Origin: Alistipes sp. UBA934
GTDB lineage: Bacteria > Bacteroidota > Bacteroidia > Bacteroidales > Rikenellaceae
Assembly (NCBI GenBank): GCA_002293535.1
Contig: DBDK01000008.1
Location: 203,696-267,695, forward strand
Length of the DNA stretch: 64,000 nt
Direction: 5' to 3'
Each line of letters starts with the position of its first letter. Within the stretch, counting starts at the first letter, position 1. Made by a program: the position numbers and the translations under genes. Shown piece by piece: positions 41,683 to 49,439 of the stretch. The notes under the pieces are model-generated. The model did not search any database and had not been told where the DNA came from. It was given only the letters and a program-made list of their open reading frames with translations.

Positions 41683-42105
41683 ATGAAAGACAAATTATTG
41701 AAAATTAGGGATTTGATTGCCGAATGGACAGCGCAGGGAGGTGCCGATACGCTGGAAAGAGACTTAGCTTTGGAATTACTGCGCGAAGTATATGCAGAGA
41801 TCAAGTTTGGACAGTCGGCCAGTGTTCAGCCTCAGCAAGAGCCCGTTACAAAGGAGACCGAGCCGACATTAGATGCGGCCGAAGTCGAGAACGAGACGTG
41901 TGAGTTTGTTGCGACAGAGACAGAGGCAGAGGCAGAACCGATACAAGAACCTGAAATCACACAAGAACAAGTTATAATGCCCAAGCCGGTTGCTCCGGAA
42001 ATTATAAAATCGCTCTATGGCGAGGGCTATAGCGGTACTTTGGGCGAATCATTGGGAGCAGGAAGGAAAACCCTCGCCGATATGCTGGAGAAAAAAGACA
42101 TATAA
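41683..42105 (+). CDS. Hypothetical acidic protein with conserved-looking ends
   Basis: A 140-residue protein. Residues 1-45 form an amphipathic helical segment (MKDKLLKIRDLIAEW). A Glu/Thr/Gln-rich linker follows (about 48-98), and the C-terminus (about 108-140) reads IIKSLYGEGYSG to GRKTLADMLEKKD. No signal peptide or membrane helix is present. I do not recognise a family. The start (ATG 41683) follows the ACT gene by five bases and the stop precedes rsmI by four bases, so it belongs to that operon. The layout suggests two binding segments joined by a flexible linker. Confidence 0.72.
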   Translation: MKDKLLKIRDLIAEWTAQGGADTLERDLALELLREVYAEIKFGQSASVQPQQEPVTKETEPTLDAAEVENETCEFVATETEAEAEPIQEPEITQEQVIMPKPVAPEIIKSLYGEGYSGTLGESLGAGRKTLADMLEKKDI

Positions 42106-42109
42106 CTGT

Positions 42110-42784
42110 ATGTCAAAACTTTACATCGTTCCAACTCCCATCGGAAACCTTGAAGACATCTCCCTCAGGGCACTTCGCGTGTTGCGTGAGGCGGATATGA
42201 TTTTGGCCGAAGACACGCGCACAACAGCAGTTTTGCTTCATCATTTCGACATCACGACCCCAATGCGCTCACACCACAAATTCAATGAACACGCTACAGC
42301 CCAGCGCGTTGCAGAGGAGGTTTTGGGTGGACAAACGATAGCTCTGGTGAGCGATGCCGGCACACCGGGAATTTCCGATCCGGGTTTTTTGCTCGTTAGA
42401 ACGTGTTTGGAAGTTGGAGTCGAAGTGGAGTCATTACCAGGTGCAACTGCCTTTGTGCCAGCACTTTTACAAAGTGGTTTTCCTTGTGATCGATTCTGTT
42501 TCGAGGGATTCTTGCCGCAAAAAAAGGGACGTACCTCACGTCTTGCAGTCCTTGCGGACGAGCCGAGGACTATGATTTTCTACGAGTCGCCGTTCCGGAT
42601 AGTGCGCCTGTTGGAGCAACTGGCCGAGCTACTTGGGGGCGAAAGGGAGGTTTCCGTCTCGCGCGAATTGACAAAAAAATTCGAGGAAACACGACGCGGA
42701 ACGGTTGCCGAAGTATTGGAGCATTTTCGCCAGCACATACCAAAGGGAGAATTCGTTGTAATTGTCAAGGGCTATGTTAAATAA
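42110..42784 (+). CDS. rsmI: 16S rRNA (cytidine(1402)-2'-O)-methyltransferase RsmI
   Basis: A 224-residue tetrapyrrole-methylase-fold enzyme that 2'-O-methylates C1402 in 16S rRNA. Signatures: LYIVPTPIGNLEDISLRAL, AEDTRTTAVLLHHF, the SAM-binding VSDAGTPGISDPG, and FEGFLPQKKGRTSRL. The start is the ATG at 42110, four bases after the preceding stop; an upstream in-frame extension is out of keeping with the family. The length is close to that of the catalytic core; the usual C-terminal extra segment is missing. It overlaps the acyltransferase gene by 11 bases. Confidence 0.92.
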   Translation: MSKLYIVPTPIGNLEDISLRALRVLREADMILAEDTRTTAVLLHHFDITTPMRSHHKFNEHATAQRVAEEVLGGQTIALVSDAGTPGISDPGFLLVRTCLEVGVEVESLPGATAFVPALLQSGFPCDRFCFEGFLPQKKGRTSRLAVLADEPRTMIFYESPFRIVRLLEQLAELLGGEREVSVSRELTKKFEETRRGTVAEVLEHFRQHIPKGEFVVIVKGYVK

Positions 42785-43712
42785 ATTGGGGTATTGGGCG
42801 GTTTATGGTGCGTGTTGGTTGGTCGGGCTACTTCCACATTGGATACTGTATTACCTTGTGGCTGAGGCAATTTACTTTATATTATATCGCATCGTGCGGT
42901 ACCGATTGAGAGTTGTTCGAGAAAACCTGGCCAATTCGTTTCCTGAAAAAAATGCCCGCGAACTTCGCAGAATCGAACGCGGATTTTACCATAATCTGGC
43001 CGAATACTTCATCGATGCCGTGGATCTTGCCAGCATCACCAGTAAAGGAATGTTGCGTCGAGCAGTGTGGCCACAGGAAAATCGCGATGAAGTCAATCGC
43101 CTGACTAATAATCAAAATTGGATCGCACTGATGGCCCACTACGGCAGTTGGGAGTTAATGAGCGCTTTCGGGCTCTACCCTGATGCACCGACGATGGCCT
43201 CGGCATATAGGCCGCTCCACAGCAAAGTTTTCGATCGCTACTATTACCGGATCCGCAACCGGTTGCCTAAACTTAACTCGGTGGCTATGAACGAAATACT
43301 GAGGTTTTACGTAGCTCATCGTGACGGACTGGATGGTTATCCGATAAGTCTGGTTTTGGTGAGTGACCAAAATGCCCCGATTGACGCTCAAAGTGAGTGG
43401 GTGAAGTTTTTGAACCACCCCACGGTATTTTTTCACGGAGGCGAAAAAATTGCACGAAAATTCTCAATACCAGTATTTTATATGCACGTTCGCAAGACCG
43501 GACGCGGACGCTGGGAGCAAACTTTCGAGTTGATTTGGGATGGCATATCACCCACCGCCGACCACGAAATCACCCGCCGATATGCGCAATTGCTTGAGGA
43601 GGAGATTCGCCGTGTGCCGGAATTGTGGTTGTGGAGTCACAGGCGCTGGAAACAGAGGATCAAGGGAGAAGCGGCAAAGCAGTATAATAAGAAGTATGGC
43701 ACCGACTACTAA
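42774..43712 (+). CDS. LpxL/HtrB-like lipid A acyltransferase
   Basis: A 312-residue inner-membrane acyltransferase that adds a secondary acyl chain to lipid A, which supports a Gram-negative cell. A hydrophobic N-terminal segment (about 5-35) is followed by the HX4E-type motif in MAHYGSWELM (His about 122, Glu about 127). Other signatures are VREN near the start, VSDQNAP (RDQ-like), and the late WLWSHRRWK typical of the LpxL family. It starts inside rsmI by 11 bases and its end overlaps the glycosyltransferase start by 17 bases. Confidence 0.88.
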   Translation: MLNKLGYWAVYGACWLVGLLPHWILYYLVAEAIYFILYRIVRYRLRVVRENLANSFPEKNARELRRIERGFYHNLAEYFIDAVDLASITSKGMLRRAVWPQENRDEVNRLTNNQNWIALMAHYGSWELMSAFGLYPDAPTMASAYRPLHSKVFDRYYYRIRNRLPKLNSVAMNEILRFYVAHRDGLDGYPISLVLVSDQNAPIDAQSEWVKFLNHPTVFFHGGEKIARKFSIPVFYMHVRKTGRGRWEQTFELIWDGISPTADHEITRRYAQLLEEEIRRVPELWLWSHRRWKQRIKGEAAKQYNKKYGTDY

Positions 43713-44739
43713 AGTAGTGATACTCAACTGGAATGGAGCTGAAATGTTGCAGCGGTTCCTGCCGTCTGTCGTTACAAACACGCCGCCGCAGATCGAAGTA
43801 ATCGTGGCGGATAATGGTTCAACCGACAATTCGCGCGAGCTACTTAGGTGTGATTTTCCTGATGTGAAAGTGATTTGTTTGGATAAAAACTACGGATTTG
43901 CCGAGGGTTACAACCGCGCATTGAAGCAAATCGAAGCCGACTATTATGTTCTGCTAAACTCAGATGTGGAAACGCCGGCGGGCTGGATCGAGCCTCTTAT
44001 AAGGACACTCGATGAGCGGGATGACGTTGTGGCTGTGGCACCCAAATTATTATCTGTCAGTGATCGACAAATGTTTGAATATGCCGGAGCGAGTGGCGGA
44101 TTCATTGACGCGGTGGGCTATCCGTTCTGTCGCGGAAGGATACTCGACAGTGTCGAACGTGACGCGGGACAGTACGACGACGCGCGCGAAGTTATGTGGG
44201 CGACGGGCGCTTGTCTTGCCTGCCGGGCTTCCAATTTTTGGAAAGTAGGCGGATTGGATGGCTCGTTTTTTGCCCATCAGGAGGAGATAGATTTGTGTTG
44301 GCGACTGCAATTGGCCGGGCAAAAAGTTATGGTCGAGCCGCGAAGTGTGGTCTATCACCTTGGCGCCGGAACTCTCCCACCCTCGACACAAAAACTCTAT
44401 TTCAATTACCGCAATAACCTTGCGATGTTATACAAGGACCTGACTACAAGTCAATTGTTGTGGGTACTGCCAACACGCTTCGTAATGAACGCGGGTTCGT
44501 CGATCGTCTATTTGCTGCGCGGTGAGGTGAAAAACTTTGCGACTGTATGGCACGCTTACAAGGATTTTTGGGCGATGCGAAACGGCAATTTTTCCAGCGA
44601 ATGGCCGAGCCTGAAAGAGAAGCGGCGGCAAATTCAGGCAACTCGGATTGGTCGGCCGAGCGGAATCTATCGCGGCTGGATTGTGCTCGATTATCTGTTC
44701 GGGCGGAGGCAATTCGACCGGTTAAAGGGAATGCGCTGA
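43696..44739 (+). CDS. Family 2 glycosyltransferase
   Basis: A 347-residue GT-A-fold enzyme of the rhamnosyl/galactofuranosyl-like GT2 subgroup. Signatures: VVILNWNGAEMLQRFLPS, VIVADNGSTDNS, NSDVE (DxD-like, about 90) and the acceptor-site EEIDLCWRLQLAG. C-terminal helices may bind the membrane. I start it at the ATG 43696, overlapping the upstream gene; longer readings would run through the acyltransferase gene in another frame. Its position after the lipid A acyltransferase suggests a role in lipopolysaccharide or another surface glycan. The sugar and acceptor are unknown. Confidence 0.88.
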   Translation: MAPTTKVVILNWNGAEMLQRFLPSVVTNTPPQIEVIVADNGSTDNSRELLRCDFPDVKVICLDKNYGFAEGYNRALKQIEADYYVLLNSDVETPAGWIEPLIRTLDERDDVVAVAPKLLSVSDRQMFEYAGASGGFIDAVGYPFCRGRILDSVERDAGQYDDAREVMWATGACLACRASNFWKVGGLDGSFFAHQEEIDLCWRLQLAGQKVMVEPRSVVYHLGAGTLPPSTQKLYFNYRNNLAMLYKDLTTSQLLWVLPTRFVMNAGSSIVYLLRGEVKNFATVWHAYKDFWAMRNGNFSSEWPSLKEKRRQIQATRIGRPSGIYRGWIVLDYLFGRRQFDRLKGMR

Positions 44740-45306
44740 AGCCGCCAGGTAGCCTTCTGCTGCTTCCATAGCGGAGTAAAACTCTGAGCCAAAGCGCCTT
44801 ACGATTGCTTCGCGAAGCATCTTATAGACAGGAACACCTTTCGTGCGGCCCAATTGACGGGCACCCTCGCAAACACCCCAACGGTGATAATTCAACCCCA
44901 TCGAACCATCGCTAAAGTGCACGACACGGATAGGATAGAGGTGACAGGAGATCGGTTTTTGGAACGTTGTGAGTCCCTGTTGCCACGCCTTTTCGATGGC
45001 ACAAAGCGTCGTGCCGTTTTCATTATATGAATATGCGCATTCGGCGTTGCCAACGAGTGGAGTAACCAGATCACCATCCGAGTCTGTCACAGCAAATCCC
45101 TGCTTTTCAACGGCCTGTATGCCGGCAGAGGTCATAAACCGACGGTAGACAGGCCACTCGACTGCTAAAACGGCAGGTTCGTCGGTTTCAAGTGGCGCAC
45201 CGGCATTCCCCTCCACGCAACATATCCCACGACAAGCAGTCAGGTCGCACAAGAAGCGCTCGGTGAGCAGGTCGGTGCTTACGATTTTATTGTCGATTTC
45301 GATCAC
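44722..45306 (-). CDS. DUF3109 family Cys-rich protein
   Basis: A 194-residue cytoplasmic protein of the DUF3109 family, common in Bacteroidota and related to YkgJ-type zinc/iron-chelating proteins. Cysteines are arranged as CDLTACRGICC (20-30), AECAY, LCAIE, SCHLYPI and VCEGA, enough to hold a metal site. The biological role is unknown. Its start overlaps the gmk-nadD stop by 4 bases, so it is the last gene of the yicC-gmk/nadD operon. Its 3' end overlaps the convergent glycosyltransferase by 18 bases. Confidence 0.85.
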   Translation of the reverse strand: MIEIDNKIVSTDLLTERFLCDLTACRGICCVEGNAGAPLETDEPAVLAVEWPVYRRFMTSAGIQAVEKQGFAVTDSDGDLVTPLVGNAECAYSYNENGTTLCAIEKAWQQGLTTFQKPISCHLYPIRVVHFSDGSMGLNYHRWGVCEGARQLGRTKGVPVYKMLREAIVRRFGSEFYSAMEAAEGYLAASAHSL

Positions 45307-46526
45307 GGATTCATCAGATCTGTATTGCGGAAATTCTGAATCTCGTCGATAAGATGCAGATATCCAGCGGCTTCAGCATTCATAGGGGCAAGTTCCAAGA
45401 CACGCTTGAAGTCGTTAGCCGCGGCGCCGAAATCGCAGGCACGATAACGGTCACGCCCCGAAGCCAGCAGTGCCCGAATCTCTGTCGAGGATACATCCAT
45501 CTGTGGCGCGCCCTCCAAAATAGTCGTACCGACAGAAAACTTCGAAACATCATCACCCGGACGCGGATAGACGAAAATCGGAAAATGGCCAAGGATTTGG
45601 TCGGCTTCCTTCCAATCGGTGAGGTTTTCGGCGTTGTCGCCACCCACGAGGAGCGAAAATTCGGCATCGGGAAACTTCGACTGCAAAAACCGCAGAGTAT
45701 CAATAGTATATGAGGGCGTGGGAAGGGTCATCTCGACTGCCGAAGCAACAATTTGGTCGGGAAATTTGGACACACGTGCCGCCTGCTCCGCCATCTCGAA
45801 GCGCTCAAGTTCGCCAGCAAGTTCGTCAGAGTCCTTAAAAGGATTATGTGGAGAAACCACAAGCGCAACAATATCAGCAAGTCCCTGAGAAATAGCATAT
45901 TCGGCAATAGCGATGTGGGCACGATGGATAGGGTTGAACGATCCGAAATACAGCATTATTTTTCGGGCGATGAAGGGAGCAATGAGCGACGAAATCTCGG
46001 CAACAGCCCTCTCAACCTGGTCATTCACAACGATATGATCGAACTCCGAAGCGCGCTTCATTTCGCATTCGGCCTTGGCGATGCGACGCTCGATGCTTTC
46101 GGGGCTATCGGTGCCACGACCCTCCAAGCGACGACGGAGCTCCTCGACAGAGGGCGCCTCGATGAAAAACGACAACGCAGAATCTCCGAAAATCTGCTTA
46201 AGTCGCAAACCGCCAACTACATCGACATCGAATACACACACATTATCACGTGTCCAGATCGCCTCCAATTCGGAGCGCAGCGTACCATAACAGGTGCCCG
46301 GATATACTTCCTCCCACTCAACGAATTTGTCCTGCTCGACCAAACGACGGAACTCATTCGGCGACACGAAATGGTAGTCGTGACCATTGAGTTCAGTGCC
46401 ACGAGGGGGACGCGAAGTAGCTGATACAGAGAATTCAAGTCGTGGGAAACGCGACATTAGCTCCCGCACGATCGTCGTTTTGCCAGAGCCAGACGGTGCC
46501 GAAAATATAAGTAGCTTACCAGCCAT
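45303..46526 (-). CDS. gmk-nadD: Guanylate kinase - nicotinate-nucleotide adenylyltransferase fusion
   Basis: A 407-residue single reading frame. Residues 1-188 are a complete guanylate kinase: P-loop APSGSGKTT (10-18), the GMP-binding SRPPRG and EWEEVYPGTCYGT, and DVDVVGG. After a three-residue junction (ARKI), residues 191-365 form NadD: GSFNPIHRAHI (a GxFxPxHxGH variant with Gly replaced by Ala), SPHNPFK, GGDNAENLTDWKEA and SSTEIR. Residues 365-400 look like one TPR unit (FGAAANDFKRVLELAP). The Met191 codon could allow separate NadD translation. The reactions are GMP phosphorylation and NaMN adenylation. The gene starts at the stop of the yicC gene (TAATG). Confidence 0.92.
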   Translation of the reverse strand: MAGKLLIFSAPSGSGKTTIVRELMSRFPRLEFSVSATSRPPRGTELNGHDYHFVSPNEFRRLVEQDKFVEWEEVYPGTCYGTLRSELEAIWTRDNVCVFDVDVVGGLRLKQIFGDSALSFFIEAPSVEELRRRLEGRGTDSPESIERRIAKAECEMKRASEFDHIVVNDQVERAVAEISSLIAPFIARKIMLYFGSFNPIHRAHIAIAEYAISQGLADIVALVVSPHNPFKDSDELAGELERFEMAEQAARVSKFPDQIVASAVEMTLPTPSYTIDTLRFLQSKFPDAEFSLLVGGDNAENLTDWKEADQILGHFPIFVYPRPGDDVSKFSVGTTILEGAPQMDVSSTEIRALLASGRDRYRACDFGAAANDFKRVLELAPMNAEAAGYLHLIDEIQNFRNTDLMNP

Positions 46527-47401
46527 TATAATATATTGAGCAACTGCTCTTTTATTTTTTCGAGCTCGTCCTTCATCTGAACCACAATGCGCTGAATATC
46601 AGCATCATTGGCCTTAGATCCCAGAGTATTGATCTCACGGCCCATTTCCTGAGCTATGAATCCGAGTTTGCGACCGGCATCTTCATCGTCGGATGCTGTC
46701 TGGCGAAAATAGTCGCAGTGCTTGGCCAGACGAACTTTCTCCTCGGTGATATCCAACTTTTCGACCCAAAAAACCAACTCCTGTTCCAGGCGGTTGGAAT
46801 CGGCAGCAACCCCAAGGGACGAGATATGATCCATAATGCGCTGACGGACAACGCCAACGCGAGCTTTCTCAAACGGCGAAACAGAAACCAAAAGTTCCTC
46901 TATGGCGGCGACGTGACCCAAAATATCGGCAAGCAACACGGCACCTTCCTCAACACGAAAACCATCGAAATCAGAGAGTGCCGAGGCAAGTGCAGAGGTG
47001 AGCGCATCAACCTCCGACTCAGAAACATCGGCAGACTCGCAGGTTAGCACTTCGGGCAGCCGCAGGATGGCTGGAATCAGCGCCACCTGATCGGAATAAT
47101 CGAGGCTCGTAAGCTTGGCCGCCTGGCGAATCTGGCAAAAATAATCGGCAAAAACCTCTTGGTTTATAGTCGCTGCAGTCGAGCCGTCACTCTGCTCCAC
47201 AGACACATACACATCTGCCTTGCCGCGAACCACAGTGCGTGCAGCCTGCCCACGAAGTTCATATTCGGCCGAACGAAACCCCAAAGGCATCTTCACATTG
47301 AGATCCAACTGCTTACCGTTGAGCGAACGCACCTCCACCCGAATGGTTTTTGTGCCGACCGTGGCCTCGCCCCTGCCGTAGCCTGTCATTGATTTTATCA
47401 T
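46526..47401 (-). CDS. yicC: YicC family protein (putative endoribonuclease)
   Basis: A 291-residue protein. The start MIKSMTGYGRGEA is the classic YicC leader, so I use the ATG at 47401 and not an upstream codon. Other signatures are SLNGKQLDLNVKMP, EYELRGQAARTVVRGKADVYV and the C-terminal DUF1732 half (EEKVRLAKHCDYFRQ, KLGFIAQEMGREINTLGSKAND). YicC homologues have been reported as endoribonucleases acting on small RNAs. A -7 box lies four bases before the ATG, so the mRNA may be almost leaderless. It overlaps the gmk-nadD start by one base. Confidence 0.9.
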   Translation of the reverse strand: MIKSMTGYGRGEATVGTKTIRVEVRSLNGKQLDLNVKMPLGFRSAEYELRGQAARTVVRGKADVYVSVEQSDGSTAATINQEVFADYFCQIRQAAKLTSLDYSDQVALIPAILRLPEVLTCESADVSESEVDALTSALASALSDFDGFRVEEGAVLLADILGHVAAIEELLVSVSPFEKARVGVVRQRIMDHISSLGVAADSNRLEQELVFWVEKLDITEEKVRLAKHCDYFRQTASDDEDAGRKLGFIAQEMGREINTLGSKANDADIQRIVVQMKDELEKIKEQLLNIL

Positions 47402-47405
47402 AGCA

Positions 47406-47413
47406 CAAAAGTA
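47406..47413 (-). promoter_or_regulatory. Putative -7 box (TACTTTTG) of the yicC operon
   Basis: It matches TAnnTTTG on the minus strand. With the last G at -3, transcription would start about two bases before the ATG at 47401, excluding use of the more upstream in-frame start. Confidence 0.45.
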
Positions 47414-47424
47414 AAAATTTTTGT

Positions 47425-47432
47425 TATCTTTG
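47425..47432 (+). promoter_or_regulatory. Putative -7 box (TATCTTTG) of the serC operon
   Basis: It matches TAnnTTTG, 22 bases before the serC ATG. No TTTG at the usual -33 distance. The box faces away from the yicC promoter in the same 53-base gap. Confidence 0.5.
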
Positions 47433-47454
47433 CGTGACAAAACATCCCACGAAT

Positions 47455-48531
47455 ATGAAAAAACACAATTTTAATGCCGGCCCTTGCGTGTTGCCCCGCG
47501 AGGCTGTGGAGGCTGCGATAGAGGCAATTCGTGATTTTGACGGTACCGGCATCGGTCTGCTGGAAATTTCGCACCGCACCCCCGGCTGGGAGCGCGTGAT
47601 GGCCGAAACCGAAGCTCTTTGGCGCGACCTGCTGAATATTCCCGACGACTATGCCGTGCTGTTCCCTGGCGGCGGCGCTTCGACCCAGTTCTTTGAAGTT
47701 CCTGCTAACCTGATGAAAACCAAGGCTGCCTATCTTCAGACGGGTGTGTGGGCAAAGAAAGCGATCAAGGAAGCGAGGTTTTTCGGTGACGTGGAAGTCG
47801 TGGCATCTTCGGAGGACAAAAACTACACCTATATCCCTAAAAACTATACCATACCGACCGACGCGGATTACTTCCACATAACGACCAACAATACGATCTA
47901 CGGCACTGAGATTCACGAAGATATCTCATCTCCTGTGACGCTCGTCGCCGATATGTCGTCCGATATTATGTCGCGTCCGGTGGATGTTCGCAAATACGGT
48001 CTCATCTATGGCGGCGCTCAGAAAAACGTGGGCCCCGCCGGCGTAACTTTCGTGATCGTGCGCCGCGACCTGCTGGGAAGCTCCGAGCGCAAACTGCCTA
48101 CAATGGTGAACTATAGCACTTTTATCGGTGCCGAACCGCGAGACAACTCGATGTTCAACACGCCTCCTGTGTTCGCAATATATGTTATGTATCAGACGCT
48201 TAAATGGGTCAAAGCTCAGGGCGGCGTCGAGGCGATGCAGAAACTGAATAAAGATAAGGCCGACCTGCTTTATGCCGAAATCGACCGCAATCCCCTGTTC
48301 GTTGGGACTGCCGTGAAGGAAGACCGCTCGTTGATGAACGTCTGTTTCGTTATGGCTCCTGGCCACGAAGACAAGGAGACTGCGTTTATGACCTTCGCTA
48401 AGGAGCGCGGGATGGTCGGCATCAAGGGACACCGCTCGGTGGGTGGTTTTCGCGCCTCGATCTACAACGCCTGCCCGCTGGAGAGCGTAGAAGCATTAGT
48501 TAAATGTATGAGAGACTTTGAGAAGCAATGA
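47455..48531 (+). CDS. serC: Phosphoserine aminotransferase
   Basis: A 358-residue class V PLP aminotransferase, second step of serine synthesis (3-phosphohydroxypyruvate to phosphoserine), also used in vitamin B6 synthesis. Signatures: KKHNFNAGPCVLPREAVE, LLEISHRTPGWERVM, FPGGGASTQFFEVP, and the PLP lysine in YGGAQKNVGPAGVT (about 190). I start at the ATG 47455, preceded by a -7 box. It overlaps serA by 4 bases. Confidence 0.95.
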   Translation: MKKHNFNAGPCVLPREAVEAAIEAIRDFDGTGIGLLEISHRTPGWERVMAETEALWRDLLNIPDDYAVLFPGGGASTQFFEVPANLMKTKAAYLQTGVWAKKAIKEARFFGDVEVVASSEDKNYTYIPKNYTIPTDADYFHITTNNTIYGTEIHEDISSPVTLVADMSSDIMSRPVDVRKYGLIYGGAQKNVGPAGVTFVIVRRDLLGSSERKLPTMVNYSTFIGAEPRDNSMFNTPPVFAIYVMYQTLKWVKAQGGVEAMQKLNKDKADLLYAEIDRNPLFVGTAVKEDRSLMNVCFVMAPGHEDKETAFMTFAKERGMVGIKGHRSVGGFRASIYNACPLESVEALVKCMRDFEKQ

Positions 48532-49439
48532 AAATTCTGTTGGCAACTGAAAAACCGTTTGCTGCCGAGGCAGTGAGCGGAATCAAGAAAATATTAGAAG
48601 GCGCAGGGCACGAGGTGGCGTTGCTGGAAAAATATAGCGATGTGGCCCAACTACTTGCTGCTGTGGCGGATGTCGAGGCAATGATCATTCGCAGTGATAA
48701 GGTCACGGCCGAGGTCGTTGCAGCAGCGCCCAAATTAAAGATCGTTGTGAGAGCGGGAGCGGGATATGACAATGTGGACTTGGCAGCCTGCACCCGACGT
48801 GGAATCGTGGTAATGAATACTCCCGGTCAAAACTCAAACGCCGTAGCAGAACTGGCCTTAGGGTTGATGATCTTTATGGCGCGCGGACAGTTTACGCCAG
48901 GAACAGGCAGCGAGCTGAAAGGCAAAACTTTAGGCATTCACGCCTACGGTAATGTCGGGCGTTTGGTTGCGTTGCTGGGCAAGGGTTTCGGAATGCACGT
49001 CGTGGCATTCGATCCATTCGTAAGTCCTGCCGCGATGGATGTCGATGGGGTCGAACGGGTAAAGACCATCGAGGCATTGTACAGTCGCTCGAACTACCTC
49101 TCGCTACACATTCCCGCTACAACGGAGACGAAAGGCAGTATCGGTTACGACCTGCTTGCTTCTATGCCCAACGGTGGAACTCTGGTGAACACTGCACGCA
49201 AGGAAGTAATTGACGAACAGGGACTTGCAAAAGCTCTCGAAGAACGTGCCGACCTTAAGTACGCCACCGATATTGCTCCTGACGCGTCATTCGAGCAATT
49301 TGGCAAGCGCTTTTTCGCCACATCTAAAAAAATGGGCGCCGAGACCGCCGAAGCTAACATCAACGCGGGCCTCGCAGCAGCACACCAAATCGCCGATTTC
49401 TTCGCAACAGGCAACACTAAATTTCAGGTAAATAAATGA
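48528..49439 (+). CDS. serA: D-3-phosphoglycerate dehydrogenase (short type)
   Basis: A 303-residue NAD-dependent 2-hydroxyacid dehydrogenase for the first step of serine synthesis. Signatures: VVRAGAGYDNVDLAACTRRGI (substrate-binding), NTPGQNSNAVAELALGLM, GKTLGIHAYGNVGRLVA (NAD-binding), LSLHIPATTETKG and NTARKEVIDEQGL. The usual terminal catalytic His is not in a clean HxxG motif; the end reads ATDIAPDASFEQF. There is no ACT domain, so feedback control by serine is unlikely. It overlaps serC and the DUF1015 gene by 4 bases each, giving a serC-serA-DUF1015 operon. Confidence 0.9.
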   Translation: MKILLATEKPFAAEAVSGIKKILEGAGHEVALLEKYSDVAQLLAAVADVEAMIIRSDKVTAEVVAAAPKLKIVVRAGAGYDNVDLAACTRRGIVVMNTPGQNSNAVAELALGLMIFMARGQFTPGTGSELKGKTLGIHAYGNVGRLVALLGKGFGMHVVAFDPFVSPAAMDVDGVERVKTIEALYSRSNYLSLHIPATTETKGSIGYDLLASMPNGGTLVNTARKEVIDEQGLAKALEERADLKYATDIAPDASFEQFGKRFFATSKKMGAETAEANINAGLAAAHQIADFFATGNTKFQVNK

